Origin: Akkermansia muciniphila
Lineage (GTDB): Bacteria; Verrucomicrobiota; Verrucomicrobiia; Verrucomicrobiales; Akkermansiaceae
Assembly: GCA_945873305.1 (NCBI GenBank)
Contig: CAMCCX010000003.1
Location: forward strand, 1-64,000
DNA length: 64,000 bases
Direction: 5' to 3'
Shown: piece after piece, positions 50,418 through 60,803 of the stretch
Position numbering within the stretch: position 1 is the first letter of the stretch
How the letters are laid out: each line of letters begins with the position of its first letter
Notes under the pieces: generated by a model
What the model saw: the letters and a program-made list of their open reading frames with translations, nothing else
Told to the model about the DNA's origin: nothing
Databases searched by the model: none
Made by a program: the position numbers and the translations under genes

Positions 50418-52232
50418 ATGAGTATCACTTCCTCTCAGCTGGACACCGGCATCATCATCCGCCGCAGCCTGTTTTTCCTCGTTTTGATCATCCTGACTCT
50501 TGGGAATCTCTTCGTCCTGTTCCGCGGCCTGAACTCGCCGCAGGCAATGGACCAAGCGCAGATTTCCCGGGAAATCGCCCGCGGCAACGGCTTCACCACC
50601 AAATTGATCCGCCCGGTCGCGTATTATCAGGCGCAAAAAGCCCAGAACAGCTCCGTTTCCCTCGTCGGATTCCAAGATACCTACCACTCCCCGCTCAACC
50701 CCCTGATCAACGCCGCCGTCCTCAAACTGATCGGTGCCGATGATCCGGATGCCTGGCAGATGGGCGAAAACGAGATGGTCTTCCCGCTCGACCGGGTCAT
50801 CGCCACGGTTTCCACCTTGTTTTTCCTGATGGCCATCGGGGTGAATTACCTGCTGATTTCACGGATTTTCGACCCGAAAATCGCCGGCGTCGGCGCGATC
50901 CTGATGCTGTTTTGCGAGACCATGTGGAACTACTCGCTGAGCGGACTGCCGCAGATGTTGATGCTGCTGCTGTTCTCCTGCGCCATTTACTTCGTCTATC
51001 GCGCCGTCGAGGCCGCCGCGGAAGGCCGCATCGCCATGACTCCGGCCATCATCGCCGGCGTGTTCTTCACCCTGCTGGCGCTCACCCACTGGATGACGGT
51101 GTGGATCGCGCTGGGCTACATCATTTTCGCGGCCATCGCTTTCCGCCCTCGCGGCATCGTCGGACTCTCGGTTCTCGCGCTGCTTCTCTTCGCCGCCATC
51201 GGCCCGATGTTGCGCAACGAGAGCATCACCGATTCGCCGTTCGGCACGGCGTTTCTCACCCTTTACGGCGGCTTGGGCAGCGGCTCGGAATCCGCCGTGA
51301 TGCGCACCATCGACTTGGAAGCCGAACCTCTCGTGCTCGACGGCCTCATTTCCAAAATCCTCCGCACCACCCTGCTGCAAGCCACCGACATCATTCCGTT
51401 TCTCGGCGGCATCATCATCGCGCCGTTGTTTTTCATCTCGCTGCTGCACCCGTTCAAGCGGGCGGCCATCGCCAATTTCCGCTGGGCCATCCTGTTGATG
51501 TGGGTGAGCGCCGCCTTCGGGCTGGCGTTCTTCGGGATTTCCAAAAACGAACTCGACCCCAACCAGCTCCACTTGCTGTTCGCGCCCATCATGATGGCTT
51601 ACGGCCTCGCGTTCATTTCCATCCTCTGGAGCCGCCTCGATTTCGTCGCCAGCACGCCGATCCTCCGCAACGTCCACCACTTCGTGATCATCGGCATTTG
51701 CGCGCTGCCGCTGGTGCTCGCCCTGCCGATGAAAGTGCGCGTCGGCATGCACCTGCGCGACCGCGGCGGCGTCCCGCATTGGCCGCCTTACTACGCCCCC
51801 GCCCTCAACAGCAAAAAGGCCGGCCTCAAGGGCTGGATCACCGACAAGCAAATCACTTTCTCCGACCAACCGTGGGCCGTCGCCTGGTACGCCGACCGCG
51901 TGAGCGTCTGGCTGCCACCGACTTATGCCGGCTTTGAGAAAATCGAAACCATCGCCGCCGACCTCCAAACCCCGTGCGCCGGCGTGCTGATTTCCCCGCT
52001 CTCGCACGGATCGGGTGGGCTGAGCGAAATCGCCGCCCAATACAAGGACTTCACCTTCATGGTTCTCGATGGCCGCACCTTCTTCACCAATTACCCGTCC
52101 GGCGTCTCGCTGTTCGACAAGGATCCCAAGATCCAAGGCGTGGCCAAACGTTACCCATACCGCCAGCCGCTCGTCGGCATGGACATGGTCTATTACGGCG
52201 ACCGCCCCGTCCGCGCCGCCAAGGAAAACTGA
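50418..52232 (+). CDS. Multi-TM membrane protein, GT-C-glycosyltransferase-like architecture
   Basis: About 10 hydrophobic segments followed by a soluble C-terminal domain; start chosen at MSITSSQLDTG. Confidence 0.6.
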   Translation: MSITSSQLDTGIIIRRSLFFLVLIILTLGNLFVLFRGLNSPQAMDQAQISREIARGNGFTTKLIRPVAYYQAQKAQNSSVSLVGFQDTYHSPLNPLINAAVLKLIGADDPDAWQMGENEMVFPLDRVIATVSTLFFLMAIGVNYLLISRIFDPKIAGVGAILMLFCETMWNYSLSGLPQMLMLLLFSCAIYFVYRAVEAAAEGRIAMTPAIIAGVFFTLLALTHWMTVWIALGYIIFAAIAFRPRGIVGLSVLALLLFAAIGPMLRNESITDSPFGTAFLTLYGGLGSGSESAVMRTIDLEAEPLVLDGLISKILRTTLLQATDIIPFLGGIIIAPLFFISLLHPFKRAAIANFRWAILLMWVSAAFGLAFFGISKNELDPNQLHLLFAPIMMAYGLAFISILWSRLDFVASTPILRNVHHFVIIGICALPLVLALPMKVRVGMHLRDRGGVPHWPPYYAPALNSKKAGLKGWITDKQITFSDQPWAVAWYADRVSVWLPPTYAGFEKIETIAADLQTPCAGVLISPLSHGSGGLSEIAAQYKDFTFMVLDGRTFFTNYPSGVSLFDKDPKIQGVAKRYPYRQPLVGMDMVYYGDRPVRAAKEN

Positions 52233-52237
52233 TCCTC

Positions 52238-52561
52238 ATGGCTCGCCGCAAATCCAGCGCTGAAGAAGACGACTCGACGCAACCCTCCTTCGAGCAAGCC
52301 CTCACCGGCCTCGAAACGATCGTCGAGGAAATGGAGCACGAGCACCTCGCGCTCGAAGATCTCGTCGCGCATTACGAAAAAGGCTCCGCATTGCTCAGCC
52401 GCTGCGAATCGATCCTCCAGTCCGCCCGCGACCGGATCGAACTCATCACTCTCCGCAACCAGCACGAAATCCCACTGGATTCCGCCACCCAAAGCGCGGA
52501 TGTTGCCGAACTTCCCGGCGATTCTGACGACGACGACGATAATGACATCCGCCTCTTCTAA
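52238..52561 (+). CDS. xseB: Exodeoxyribonuclease VII small subunit
   Basis: SFEQALTGLETIVEEMEHEHLALEDLVAHYEKGSALLSRCESIL. Confidence 0.9.
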   Translation: MARRKSSAEEDDSTQPSFEQALTGLETIVEEMEHEHLALEDLVAHYEKGSALLSRCESILQSARDRIELITLRNQHEIPLDSATQSADVAELPGDSDDDDDNDIRLF

Positions 52562-54440
52562 GCCCCCGGCCCTCGGCCCTCTGCTTTCCACGATTCATTC
52601 ACCCTGCGATGTCAAAAATCTCGCTGACGAGGATTTGCCGAAACTCGCGGAGGAAATCCGCCACACGCTGATCGATTCGCTATCGAAAACCGGCGGCCAT
52701 CTCGGCCCGAACCTCGGCGTCGTCGAGCTGAGCGTGGCGATGCACCGCGTGTTCTCCACCCCCCGCGACAAGTTCGTGTTCGACGTTTCCCATCAGGGCT
52801 ACGTCCACAAAATGCTCACCGGCCGCGCCGCCCAAATTCACACCATCCGCACTTACAAAGGCCTCAACGGATTCCTCCTCCGCAGCGAATCCGAGCACGA
52901 TTCCTACGGCGCGGGCCACGCCGGCACCGCCCTTTCCGCCGCCCTCGGCATGGCCGCCGCCCGCGATCTATCCGGCGGCGACAACCACATCGTCGCCGTC
53001 GCCGGCGATGCCGCGTTCACCTGCGGACCGACGCTCGAAGCCCTCAACAACATCGCGGAAACGACCAAGAAATTCATCGTCGTCCTCAACGATAACGAGT
53101 GGTCCATCGACAAGAACGTCGGCGCCATCGCCCGTTATTTCAACGCGCTCCAGACCCACCACACCTACGCCTCCGTGCGCCGCCAGGCCGCGGATTTCGT
53201 CGAGAAAATCGCGGGCAAAGCCGTCCGCACCCTCGCCCACAAAGTCGAGGAAGGCGCCAAAAACCTGCTGTTCCAGAACGTCTTGTTCGAGAAATTCGGG
53301 ATGCGTTACTTCGGCCCCATCGATGGCCACGACCTCCCGCTGCTAGTCCGCACCTTCGAGCACCTCAAGACGCTCCACGAACCGGTCGTCCTCCACATCA
53401 TCACCGAAAAAGGCCGGGGCTATCAGCCAGCCCTCGACAACCCCGGCAAATTCCACGGGCTCGGCACCTACAAGATCGACGACGGCTCCACCGACTCCGT
53501 CACCACCCCGACCTGCTCCGACCTCTTCGGCCGCGCCGTCACCGACTTCGCGAAAAAAGACCCGAAAATCATCGCCATCACCGCCGCCATGCCCGGCGGG
53601 ACCAAGCTGGAGATTTTCAAAAAGGAACTGCCTGACCGCTACTTCGACGTCGGCATCGCCGAGGAACACGCCGCGCTTTTCGCCTGCGGACTCGCCACCG
53701 AAGGCTTCCGCCCGTTCCTGGCAATCTACTCGACCTTCATGCAGCGCGCCTACGACATGATCATCCATGACATGGCGCTGCAAGGACTCCCCGTTCGACT
53801 CTGCATGGACCGCGGCGGCCTGTCAGGCGACGACGGCCCGACCCATCACGGGCTGTTCGACATCGGTTACCTCCGCCACGTTCCCGGCATCATCCACATG
53901 CAGCCGAAGGACGAGGACGAGTTCGTGGACATGCTCCACACCATGGCGCAATACGACGCCGGCCCCTCCGCCATCCGTTTCCCGCGCGGCGTCATCAAAG
54001 GCACGCCTATCAAAGCCACGCCGCAGCTCCTCGAAATCGGCAAAGCCGAAATCGTCGCGGATGGCACCGACGTCGCCCTCGTCGGCCTCGGCACGATGTT
54101 CGAAATGGCCGAGCGCGCCAAATTACAACTCGAAGCGAAAGGCATCTCCGTCGCGCTCATCAACCCGCGCTTCATCAAGCCGCTAGACGCCACGGTGCTC
54201 CAGGAATTCGCCGCGAAATGCAAAGTCATCTGCACCTTTGAAGACCACGTGCTTCTCAACGGCTTCGGCGCTTCCGTCATCGAAAACCTCCACGACGCCG
54301 GCATCCACACCCCGGTCGAACGCATCGGCTGGCCGGATCAATTCATCGAACACGGCAAACCGGAAACCCTCCGCGAGCTCCACGGCCTAACCGCCGAAGC
54401 CGCCGTCGAGAAAGTGCTGAAACATTTCCCTGCCGTCTGA
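52542..54440 (+). CDS. dxs: 1-deoxy-D-xylulose-5-phosphate synthase
   Basis: KTGGHLGPNLGVVELSVAMHRVF, GAGHAGTALSAALGMAAARD, FDVGIAEEHAALFACGLATEG, DRGGLSGDDGPTHHG; overlaps xseB 3' end. Confidence 0.96.
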   Translation: MTSASSKPPALGPLLSTIHSPCDVKNLADEDLPKLAEEIRHTLIDSLSKTGGHLGPNLGVVELSVAMHRVFSTPRDKFVFDVSHQGYVHKMLTGRAAQIHTIRTYKGLNGFLLRSESEHDSYGAGHAGTALSAALGMAAARDLSGGDNHIVAVAGDAAFTCGPTLEALNNIAETTKKFIVVLNDNEWSIDKNVGAIARYFNALQTHHTYASVRRQAADFVEKIAGKAVRTLAHKVEEGAKNLLFQNVLFEKFGMRYFGPIDGHDLPLLVRTFEHLKTLHEPVVLHIITEKGRGYQPALDNPGKFHGLGTYKIDDGSTDSVTTPTCSDLFGRAVTDFAKKDPKIIAITAAMPGGTKLEIFKKELPDRYFDVGIAEEHAALFACGLATEGFRPFLAIYSTFMQRAYDMIIHDMALQGLPVRLCMDRGGLSGDDGPTHHGLFDIGYLRHVPGIIHMQPKDEDEFVDMLHTMAQYDAGPSAIRFPRGVIKGTPIKATPQLLEIGKAEIVADGTDVALVGLGTMFEMAERAKLQLEAKGISVALINPRFIKPLDATVLQEFAAKCKVICTFEDHVLLNGFGASVIENLHDAGIHTPVERIGWPDQFIEHGKPETLRELHGLTAEAAVEKVLKHFPAV

Positions 54441-54542
54441 AATTTCGGCAACTTCATCGGGACCGCAAAAATCATCCCTAAGTTCTGTTTTCCGGATTGC
54501 GGCGGCGCTCCCAAGCCCTAGCCTGCGGAAAAGAATTTCTCC

Positions 54543-55295
54543 ATGGCCAATCCTATCGCCCGCCCTCTCAACAAACGCGTGCTCCTCATGGGCACCTGCC
54601 TTTGCGACGCCTTCTACGACGACACCGCCAAGGCCACCGTCGAAGTCCTCGAACACCTCGGCGTGAGCGTCGAATTTCCCGACAACCAGACTTGCTGCGG
54701 CCAGCCTGCATTCAACTCCGGCGACTGGACCGCCTCGCGCAAAGTCGCCCGCCACACCGCCAATGTTTTCTCCGGCGAGCTGCCCGTCATCGTCCCTTCC
54801 GGCTCCTGCGCGGCGATGAATTTCCACGGCAATCTCCTCCAGTTCGAGGAAAACCCGGACCCCGCCATCACCTCCCTCGCCAACCGCACCTGGGAAGTCA
54901 TGGACTTCATTTACAACGGCTTGGGCATCAAAACCTGGCCCGGGAAATTTGAAAAAGCCACCCGTCTCGCCTTCCACCGTTCCTGCCACGCGCGCGGCAC
55001 CGGCACCGGCGAGGCCGTCCGCACCCTGCTCGCCTCCATCGGGAACGCGGAAGTCGTTCCCTTCGGCGAGGCCGAGCAATGCTGCGGTTTCGGCGGCACC
55101 TTTTCCGTCACCTTCCCCCATATTTCCGGTAAAATGGGCACCCTCAAGCTCGACCGGATCCTCGACATCCAGCCGGACCTGCTCGTCGGCATCGACATGT
55201 CCTGCCTCATGCACCTCAGCGGGCTGGCCCAGACCCAGGGCCGCCCCGTCAAACACCTCCACGCCATCCAGGTCCTCCGCGACACACTCCCATGA
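54543..55295 (+). CDS. lutA: Lactate utilization Fe-S oxidoreductase, LutA-like
   Basis: Two CCG motifs NQTCCGQPAFNSG and AEQCCGFGGTFSVTFP; LutB and LutC genes follow. Confidence 0.9.
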   Translation: MANPIARPLNKRVLLMGTCLCDAFYDDTAKATVEVLEHLGVSVEFPDNQTCCGQPAFNSGDWTASRKVARHTANVFSGELPVIVPSGSCAAMNFHGNLLQFEENPDPAITSLANRTWEVMDFIYNGLGIKTWPGKFEKATRLAFHRSCHARGTGTGEAVRTLLASIGNAEVVPFGEAEQCCGFGGTFSVTFPHISGKMGTLKLDRILDIQPDLLVGIDMSCLMHLSGLAQTQGRPVKHLHAIQVLRDTLP

Positions 55296-56683
55296 TCGGC
55301 AACCAACTCATCGACCAATACGCCCGCAACATCAGCGACGAGAAGCAGCACTCCGTCATCAGCGGATCCGCCGCCGGCACCGAGAAGCGCTATCAGGTGC
55401 TCCACAAGGACTATCCGGATCCCGATGCGATCCGGAAACTCGCCGCATCCATCAAGGACCACACGCTCCACCACCTCGGCGACTATCTCGCCAAGGCCGA
55501 GCAAGCGCTCGTCTCCCGCGGCGTGAACGTGCATTTCGCCGCCACCGACGAGGATGCGCGGCAGACGATTCTATCCATCCTCCAAGGCCACGGCGTCACC
55601 CAGCTCACCAAGTCCAAGTCGATGGCGGCCGAGGAAATCCACCTCAACCCGTTCTTGATCGAAAACGGCGTCGAGTGTCTGGAGTCCGACCTCGGCGAGT
55701 TCATCATCCAGCTCGATGACGACGAGCCGTCGCACATCGTCAAGCCCATCATCCACAAGAACCGCCGCGAGATCGCCGCGACCTTCCTCAGGGAAGGCAT
55801 CGCCGCCGATTACAACGACGATCCGGAGACCATCACCCGCCGCGCGCGGGTCCATTTGCGGGAAAAATACATGCAGGCGCAGGCCGGCATCACCGGCGGC
55901 AATTTCGTCTGCGCCGACACCGGCCGCGTCGCCCTCGTCACCAACGAAGGCAACTCCCGCTTCGGCATGGCTCCCGTGGGCGTCCACATCGCGCTCATCG
56001 GCATTGAGAAAATCATCCCGCAGGAAAAGGACCTCGCGGTTTTTCTCAACCTGCTAGGACGCTCCGCCACCGGCCAGCAGCTCACCGTTTACACCGAGTT
56101 CATCAACGGCCCGAAGTCCGCCAACCAACCGGACGGCCCCGAGCACATGCACGTCGTCTTCATGGACAACGGCCGCACCGACGTGCTCGCCTCGAACTGC
56201 AAGGAAATCCTCCGCTGCATCCGCTGCGGTGCCTGCCAGAACGTCTGCCCGGTCTATCGGCAGGCGTCCGGCCATGCCTACCGCTCCACTTACGGCGGAC
56301 CGGTCGGCGCGGTTCTGTCACCCATCCTTTTCGGCAGCCGTTTCCCCGAGCTCGCGGACCTTCCCAAGGCCTCCTCGCTCTGCGGTGCCTGCAACGAAGT
56401 CTGCCCGGTGGATATCCCGATCCCGGACCTGTTGCTGCGCCTGCGCGACAAGGCACACCGCGAGCACATTCACTCGCCGGCCGCCATTCCGATGTCGCCC
56501 TTCGCCACACTCGCCACCTCGCCGTCGCTCTGGCGCACCGCGATGACCATGTCCAAGGCGATGAACCACCTGCCCATCCAAGTCGCGCCGATCAAGCCGC
56601 TGCAAGACTGGCTCGGCCAGCGCACGCTTCCCGATTCCCACGGCGGCGACTTCCGCAAGTGGATGAAAAACCGTAAAAAGTAA
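55292..56683 (+). CDS. lutB: Lactate utilization iron-sulfur protein, LutB-like
   Basis: LUD domain plus ferredoxin motifs CIRCGACQNVCPVYR and CGACNEVCPVDIPIP. Confidence 0.93.
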   Translation: MIGNQLIDQYARNISDEKQHSVISGSAAGTEKRYQVLHKDYPDPDAIRKLAASIKDHTLHHLGDYLAKAEQALVSRGVNVHFAATDEDARQTILSILQGHGVTQLTKSKSMAAEEIHLNPFLIENGVECLESDLGEFIIQLDDDEPSHIVKPIIHKNRREIAATFLREGIAADYNDDPETITRRARVHLREKYMQAQAGITGGNFVCADTGRVALVTNEGNSRFGMAPVGVHIALIGIEKIIPQEKDLAVFLNLLGRSATGQQLTVYTEFINGPKSANQPDGPEHMHVVFMDNGRTDVLASNCKEILRCIRCGACQNVCPVYRQASGHAYRSTYGGPVGAVLSPILFGSRFPELADLPKASSLCGACNEVCPVDIPIPDLLLRLRDKAHREHIHSPAAIPMSPFATLATSPSLWRTAMTMSKAMNHLPIQVAPIKPLQDWLGQRTLPDSHGGDFRKWMKNRKK

Positions 56684-56694
56684 TTCTATCCGTC

Positions 56695-56799
56695 ATGAAA
56701 CTCGAAACCCTCTGCCTTCACGCCGGTTACTCATCAGCCCCCACCACCCAGGACGCGCTCGAACAGCGCGGCGACCTTGCGATAGCAGTTCAAGCATAA
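56695..56799 (+). pseudogene. N-terminal remnant of an O-acetylhomoserine sulfhydrylase-like (Cys/Met PLP) gene
   Basis: MKLETLCLHAGYSSAPTTQ then unrelated DALEQRGDLAIAVQA*; typical MetY start is ETL.LHAGY..DPTT. Confidence 0.55.
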
Positions 56800-56823
56800 G
56801 TCCTATTGCACCCATAAGACCTA
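56795..56823. repeat. Imperfect 11-bp direct repeat between lutB and lutC
   Basis: CATAAGTCCTA ttgcacc CATAAGACCTA, 18-bp period, one mismatch. Confidence 0.6.
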
Positions 56824-56831
56824 GATTCATC

Positions 56832-57437
56832 ATGAGAGCAGCCATCTTCGCCAAAATCGAGTCCGCCACCGCCGCTTTGAAAACCAAAGCCGCCTACCCG
56901 GATTATGACACGTCACTCGTCCACTCGCTGCCAAAACTCGAAGGCACCGACCTCTGGGAAATCTTTTCGCGGAATTTCAAATACGTGAACGGCAAGACAA
57001 TGACGTCCGTCGAGCAGCTCGTCGTTTTCCTTCAGGAAGGCAAACAACTTCACGGCTATTGCGATCCCGCGCTCTACGACTCTATCGGAAGCAAACTCGC
57101 CGCCGCCGGACTCACCGTGGAGACCGAGTATCACCGCGACCGCTATGACGACTATCAGTTCGGCGTCACCCGCGCCACCGGCGCCATCGCGGAGTCCGGC
57201 TCCGTCATCATCGACGACAACCGCACCTCCAGCCGCCTCGCCGCGCTCTCGCCGTGGGTCCACGTCGCCGTGTTGGAGCGCTCGGAGATCCACCGTACCA
57301 TCCCGGACGCCATCGCCGCCTTCGGCGACAGCCCTAACATCATCTGGTGCACCGGCCCCTCAAAGACTGCCGACGTGGAAGGCATCCTCATCGAAGGCGT
57401 GCACGGCCCCGGCGAGCAAATCGCGTTGTTAATGTAG
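56832..57437 (+). CDS. lutC: Lactate utilization protein, LutC-like (LUD domain)
   Basis: LUD-type fold: TRATGAIAESGSVIIDDNRTSSRLAALSPWVHVAVLERSEI...SPNIIWCTGPSKTADVEGILIEGVHGPG. Confidence 0.93.
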   Translation: MRAAIFAKIESATAALKTKAAYPDYDTSLVHSLPKLEGTDLWEIFSRNFKYVNGKTMTSVEQLVVFLQEGKQLHGYCDPALYDSIGSKLAAAGLTVETEYHRDRYDDYQFGVTRATGAIAESGSVIIDDNRTSSRLAALSPWVHVAVLERSEIHRTIPDAIAAFGDSPNIIWCTGPSKTADVEGILIEGVHGPGEQIALLM

Positions 57438-57466
57438 TGGCGGTCACCGGTCGCCACGGTTTTGTT

Positions 57467-58267
57467 ATGACCACTCTTTCCCCGCCACCCATTCCCTCCG
57501 CGATCCTCTCCTTCGATTTCGATGGAACCCTCCATCACGCGGCGAGCGACCCGCCGGTGCCTGCCGAGTTTTTCGAAATGATTCGCAAACTTCGCGAGGA
57601 ACAAAGCGTGATTTGGGGCATTAACACCGGCCGATCCATGGAGCACATGGCCGAGGGCTTTTTGGAAAGCCGCTTCCCATTCTTGCCGGATTGGGTGGTC
57701 GCCCGGGAGCGCGAGATCTATTTCCCCAGCCCGTCCGGACGCTGGCTTCCCCACCTGAAATGGAACAGAATCTGTGAGAAAGAAATCCACGGGCTCTTCC
57801 AGCACACCCGCAAACTCTTGAGTGAAATCCGCCAGCAAGTCGAGCAACACACCGGCGCGCAGTGGATCGAAATGACCGGCGAGCCCGCGGGAGTCATCTC
57901 CCAGTCCGAAGAGGAAATGGAATGGATCATCGATCGCATTGAACCTCTCGCCGCCGCCGAGCCCCACCTCACCTGGCAGCGGAACTCGATCTATCTGCGC
58001 TTCGGCCACCGCGACTTCCAGAAAGGCAGCAGCCTGAGCCAGGTCGCAGCGCACTACAGCCTAACCGCCGCCGCGTGTTTCGCCATCGGCGACAGCCACA
58101 ATGATCTTGAAATGCTCGATCCGGCCCACGCCGCGATGACCGCCTGCCCCGCCAATGCGATCCCCGCCGTCCGGGAAAAAATGACCGCTACCGGCGGCCT
58201 CATCACCCAAGCCGCCCACGGCCATGGGTCCATCGAGGCTGTGCGCCATTATTTCCCCGGTCGCTAA
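57467..58267 (+). CDS. HAD-superfamily (IIB-like) hydrolase
   Basis: AILSFDFDGTLHHAASDP...WGINTGRSMEHM...ACFAIGDSHNDLEML. Confidence 0.88.
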   Translation: MTTLSPPPIPSAILSFDFDGTLHHAASDPPVPAEFFEMIRKLREEQSVIWGINTGRSMEHMAEGFLESRFPFLPDWVVAREREIYFPSPSGRWLPHLKWNRICEKEIHGLFQHTRKLLSEIRQQVEQHTGAQWIEMTGEPAGVISQSEEEMEWIIDRIEPLAAAEPHLTWQRNSIYLRFGHRDFQKGSSLSQVAAHYSLTAAACFAIGDSHNDLEMLDPAHAAMTACPANAIPAVREKMTATGGLITQAAHGHGSIEAVRHYFPGR

Positions 58268-59115
58268 CAAAAGATCCGCCCCAGTGCTGGCGGTTTCAAA
58301 CCGGCTGCGGAGTAAAGCAAGGGGCGCAGCGTCTCCAACAGCTTGCGGGCCGCAAGGCTGTCGCCGCACAGCGCGCGGATCACATGGACGCCGCCCGCGA
58401 TCGTTCCATGGCCGAGATACACACCTTCCGTATTCAGCGCATCCAGCGCTTCCGCCGGCCAATTTGCCCCCATCTCCCCAGCGGCATAGACGGAGAGATA
58501 GTGCGCGGCGGGGAACTTCGCACGAAGCGCTTCCAAACTATCATCATCGGGCCGCAGATCATAGCGCTCCCGGGCGATCAGGTTCCCCCCAAGAGTCAGA
58601 TCCAATTCCCAACGAAGATGCTGATAGGCAAAAACTTCGCCCATCGCCACCCGCCCCGGCGCGATCCAATCGAAGAAAAGCAGGCTGGCCGCCGGATGCA
58701 GATCGATGGTCGTGCGCTGCACATACCTCGCCCCGGCATGCGGGATGAATGGCTCGGGAATCCACTCGAGCGAGCCGCTTTCCTCCACGCGGAACTTCTG
58801 ACAGCTCACCGCGGCGGCGCCGGACCGCGTGCGATAGACGCGCGACGCGGAAGGAATGCTGAGCACCAGCTTAGCTCCCGGAGCGACGTGGATGTCCGAC
58901 TGAAGATGGTCGCCATCAAAAAAACCGGCCGTCGGGTTGACAATACTTTGCACGACATGCCCGTGATCGACATGCGACTTACTGAGGTGCACCGGAGCCC
59001 GGAAGCTCTGTTCGGAAATATAGGGCACGCCATCCGCACGCCTTTCGCAACGGAGACGCAGATGTCCACTGATAGAAGAACCGGAAACGCCGGCCTCAGA
59101 CGAAGAGATACTCAT
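58264..59115 (-). CDS. ureD: Urease accessory protein UreD
   Basis: [74 protein letters not shown]. Confidence 0.92.
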   Translation of the reverse strand: MSISSSEAGVSGSSISGHLRLRCERRADGVPYISEQSFRAPVHLSKSHVDHGHVVQSIVNPTAGFFDGDHLQSDIHVAPGAKLVLSIPSASRVYRTRSGAAAVSCQKFRVEESGSLEWIPEPFIPHAGARYVQRTTIDLHPAASLLFFDWIAPGRVAMGEVFAYQHLRWELDLTLGGNLIARERYDLRPDDDSLEALRAKFPAAHYLSVYAAGEMGANWPAEALDALNTEGVYLGHGTIAGGVHVIRALCGDSLAARKLLETLRPLLYSAAGLKPPALGRIFC

Positions 59116-59740
59116 GCTTCAACCAGGCAAGCAGATCATCCTTGCCCTTTTCGGATTTCAGATCGGCGAACAGAAACGGACGCTTGCCGCGCTGCATTTG
59201 AGAATCCCGCGCCATGACTCCGAGGTCGGCTCCGACGTACGGCGCTAGATCGGTCTTGTTAATAAGCAGAAGATCGCTGGTGCGGATGGCAGGCCCGCCC
59301 TTGCGGGGGATCTTGTCCCCTTCCGCAACGTCAATCACGTAGATGTAGGCATCGACGAGCTCGGGGGAAAACGTGGCGGATAGATTGTCGCCACCGCTTT
59401 CGATGAGGATGAGCTTCAAATCGGGATGGCGGTTTTCGAGATCGATCACAGCAGCCATGTTCATGCTGGTGTCATCCCGGATCGCGGTGTGCGGGCAGCC
59501 ACCGGTCTCCACGCCGATGACGCGGTCGGCGGCAAGCACGCCCTCGCGGAGAAGGAACTCGGCATCCTCGCGGGTGTAGATGTCGTTCGTGATGACGGCC
59601 AGCGAGATCTCGTCCTTGAGCCATTGGCTGAGACGGAGGACGCACATCGTCTTCCCGGAACCAACCGGGCCGCCGACGCCGAGTCGGAACGGACGTTTTT
59701 TCAATTCAGGAGATGAAGAGTCTGGCATGGGCGCGGGCAT
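59096..59740 (-). CDS. ureG: Urease accessory GTPase UreG
   Basis: [64 protein letters not shown]. Confidence 0.96.
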   Translation of the reverse strand: MPAPMPDSSSPELKKRPFRLGVGGPVGSGKTMCVLRLSQWLKDEISLAVITNDIYTREDAEFLLREGVLAADRVIGVETGGCPHTAIRDDTSMNMAAVIDLENRHPDLKLILIESGGDNLSATFSPELVDAYIYVIDVAEGDKIPRKGGPAIRTSDLLLINKTDLAPYVGADLGVMARDSQMQRGKRPFLFADLKSEKGKDDLLAWLKHEYLFV

Positions 59741-60371
59741 GGCGAAGTGAGGCGATTTCAAGAAGTGGATTGAACCAGCCATCCACGGGCCGGGAAAGGG
59801 AAACGTCGATTTCTCCGCCGAGTTCGGCAAGCGTGCGGCGCATGATTTGCTGACAGGATGTCTGGCCGATGCGCATGAGCTTCATCGACGCGGCGGTGAG
59901 TCCGGCAATCGACTGGAACGCAAACGCACGGGCCGCCTGACTAACGGGAAGACCGGAAAGCTCCAGCGCGGTGACGACGAGATGATGGCTGCGCGGGGCG
60001 AGCTCGCGATGCCGAAGAATCAGCGGAGTGGGGAAGAGTTGCGCTAGCAGATCGAGCCGCTGCGAACCGATCCTGCGGGAAGCGTCGCGGAGCTCTGCCG
60101 GAATGCGCCAGGCATCGAGCTCTGCATCCAACGTCAGAAGTTCCTCCGCATCGCCGGCGACGGCGGCCGCGTGCGCGCGGGCGAAGAATGGAATTTCAAA
60201 AGCGAGCAGCGCGGGCAGGATTTGCTTTCGCAGGAAATTCTCAAGATCAACTGCGGTTAGAACAACTCCCGATTCGACCAACTCCTCAAGCCCTAACGAA
60301 TGCGCGTAGGCACCGGACGGGTAAGCCGTGTCATTGGCCTGAAGCAGCCAGAGCCATGGGTCCGGACTCAT
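59706..60371 (-). CDS. ureF: Urease accessory protein UreF
   Basis: [27 protein letters not shown]...; gene order. Confidence 0.92.
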   Translation of the reverse strand: MSPDPWLWLLQANDTAYPSGAYAHSLGLEELVESGVVLTAVDLENFLRKQILPALLAFEIPFFARAHAAAVAGDAEELLTLDAELDAWRIPAELRDASRRIGSQRLDLLAQLFPTPLILRHRELAPRSHHLVVTALELSGLPVSQAARAFAFQSIAGLTAASMKLMRIGQTSCQQIMRRTLAELGGEIDVSLSRPVDGWFNPLLEIASLRHARAHARLFIS

Positions 60372-60799
60372 GGAGCGTGAGCCATGGTTTTCATGGGAGT
60401 GAAAACGACTTCGGGTTCCGAGTAGGACCAACCCTCGCGCTCGAGGAGTTGAGCCATCGCCTCGTCATGCAGAACCCGGATGGATTGATCGAGAATCTGC
60501 GCGGGAAGATGAAGATTCCCGACTTTCCAGCCGACAAGCGCGGCTTGGGCAGCGCTTTCAAGAGGAACTTCATAAACCATTTCCGCAAGCTGGCGGACCA
60601 CATAGTCATTTCCTGCCTGTTGGAAAATCACGCAGCCGTTGGTTAGCCGGGCTTCGAGATCAAACCCGAACTCCATGCCATCCGCCGCGGTTCCACGCCA
60701 GCGACGTTTGAGGAACTGCCGGCGCTCAGCGGCAAGGGTGATTTGCTTTTCCAAAGCCAAACTTGAAACCGGAGCGAGCGGGTGCTGGATCACATGCAT
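60368..60799 (-). CDS. ureE: Urease accessory protein UreE
   Basis: RRQFLKRRWRGTAADGMEFGFDLEARLTNGCVIF...YEVPLESAAQAALVGWKVGNLHLPAQI. Confidence 0.9.
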   Translation of the reverse strand: MHVIQHPLAPVSSLALEKQITLAAERRQFLKRRWRGTAADGMEFGFDLEARLTNGCVIFQQAGNDYVVRQLAEMVYEVPLESAAQAALVGWKVGNLHLPAQILDQSIRVLHDEAMAQLLEREGWSYSEPEVVFTPMKTMAHAP

Positions 60800-60803
60800 G
60801 GCT

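Noticed and set aside
50859-52136. 425-aa minus-strand ORF
   Set aside because: Antisense shadow of the multi-TM gene; highly charged D/E/R/G-rich translation with no recognisable domain.
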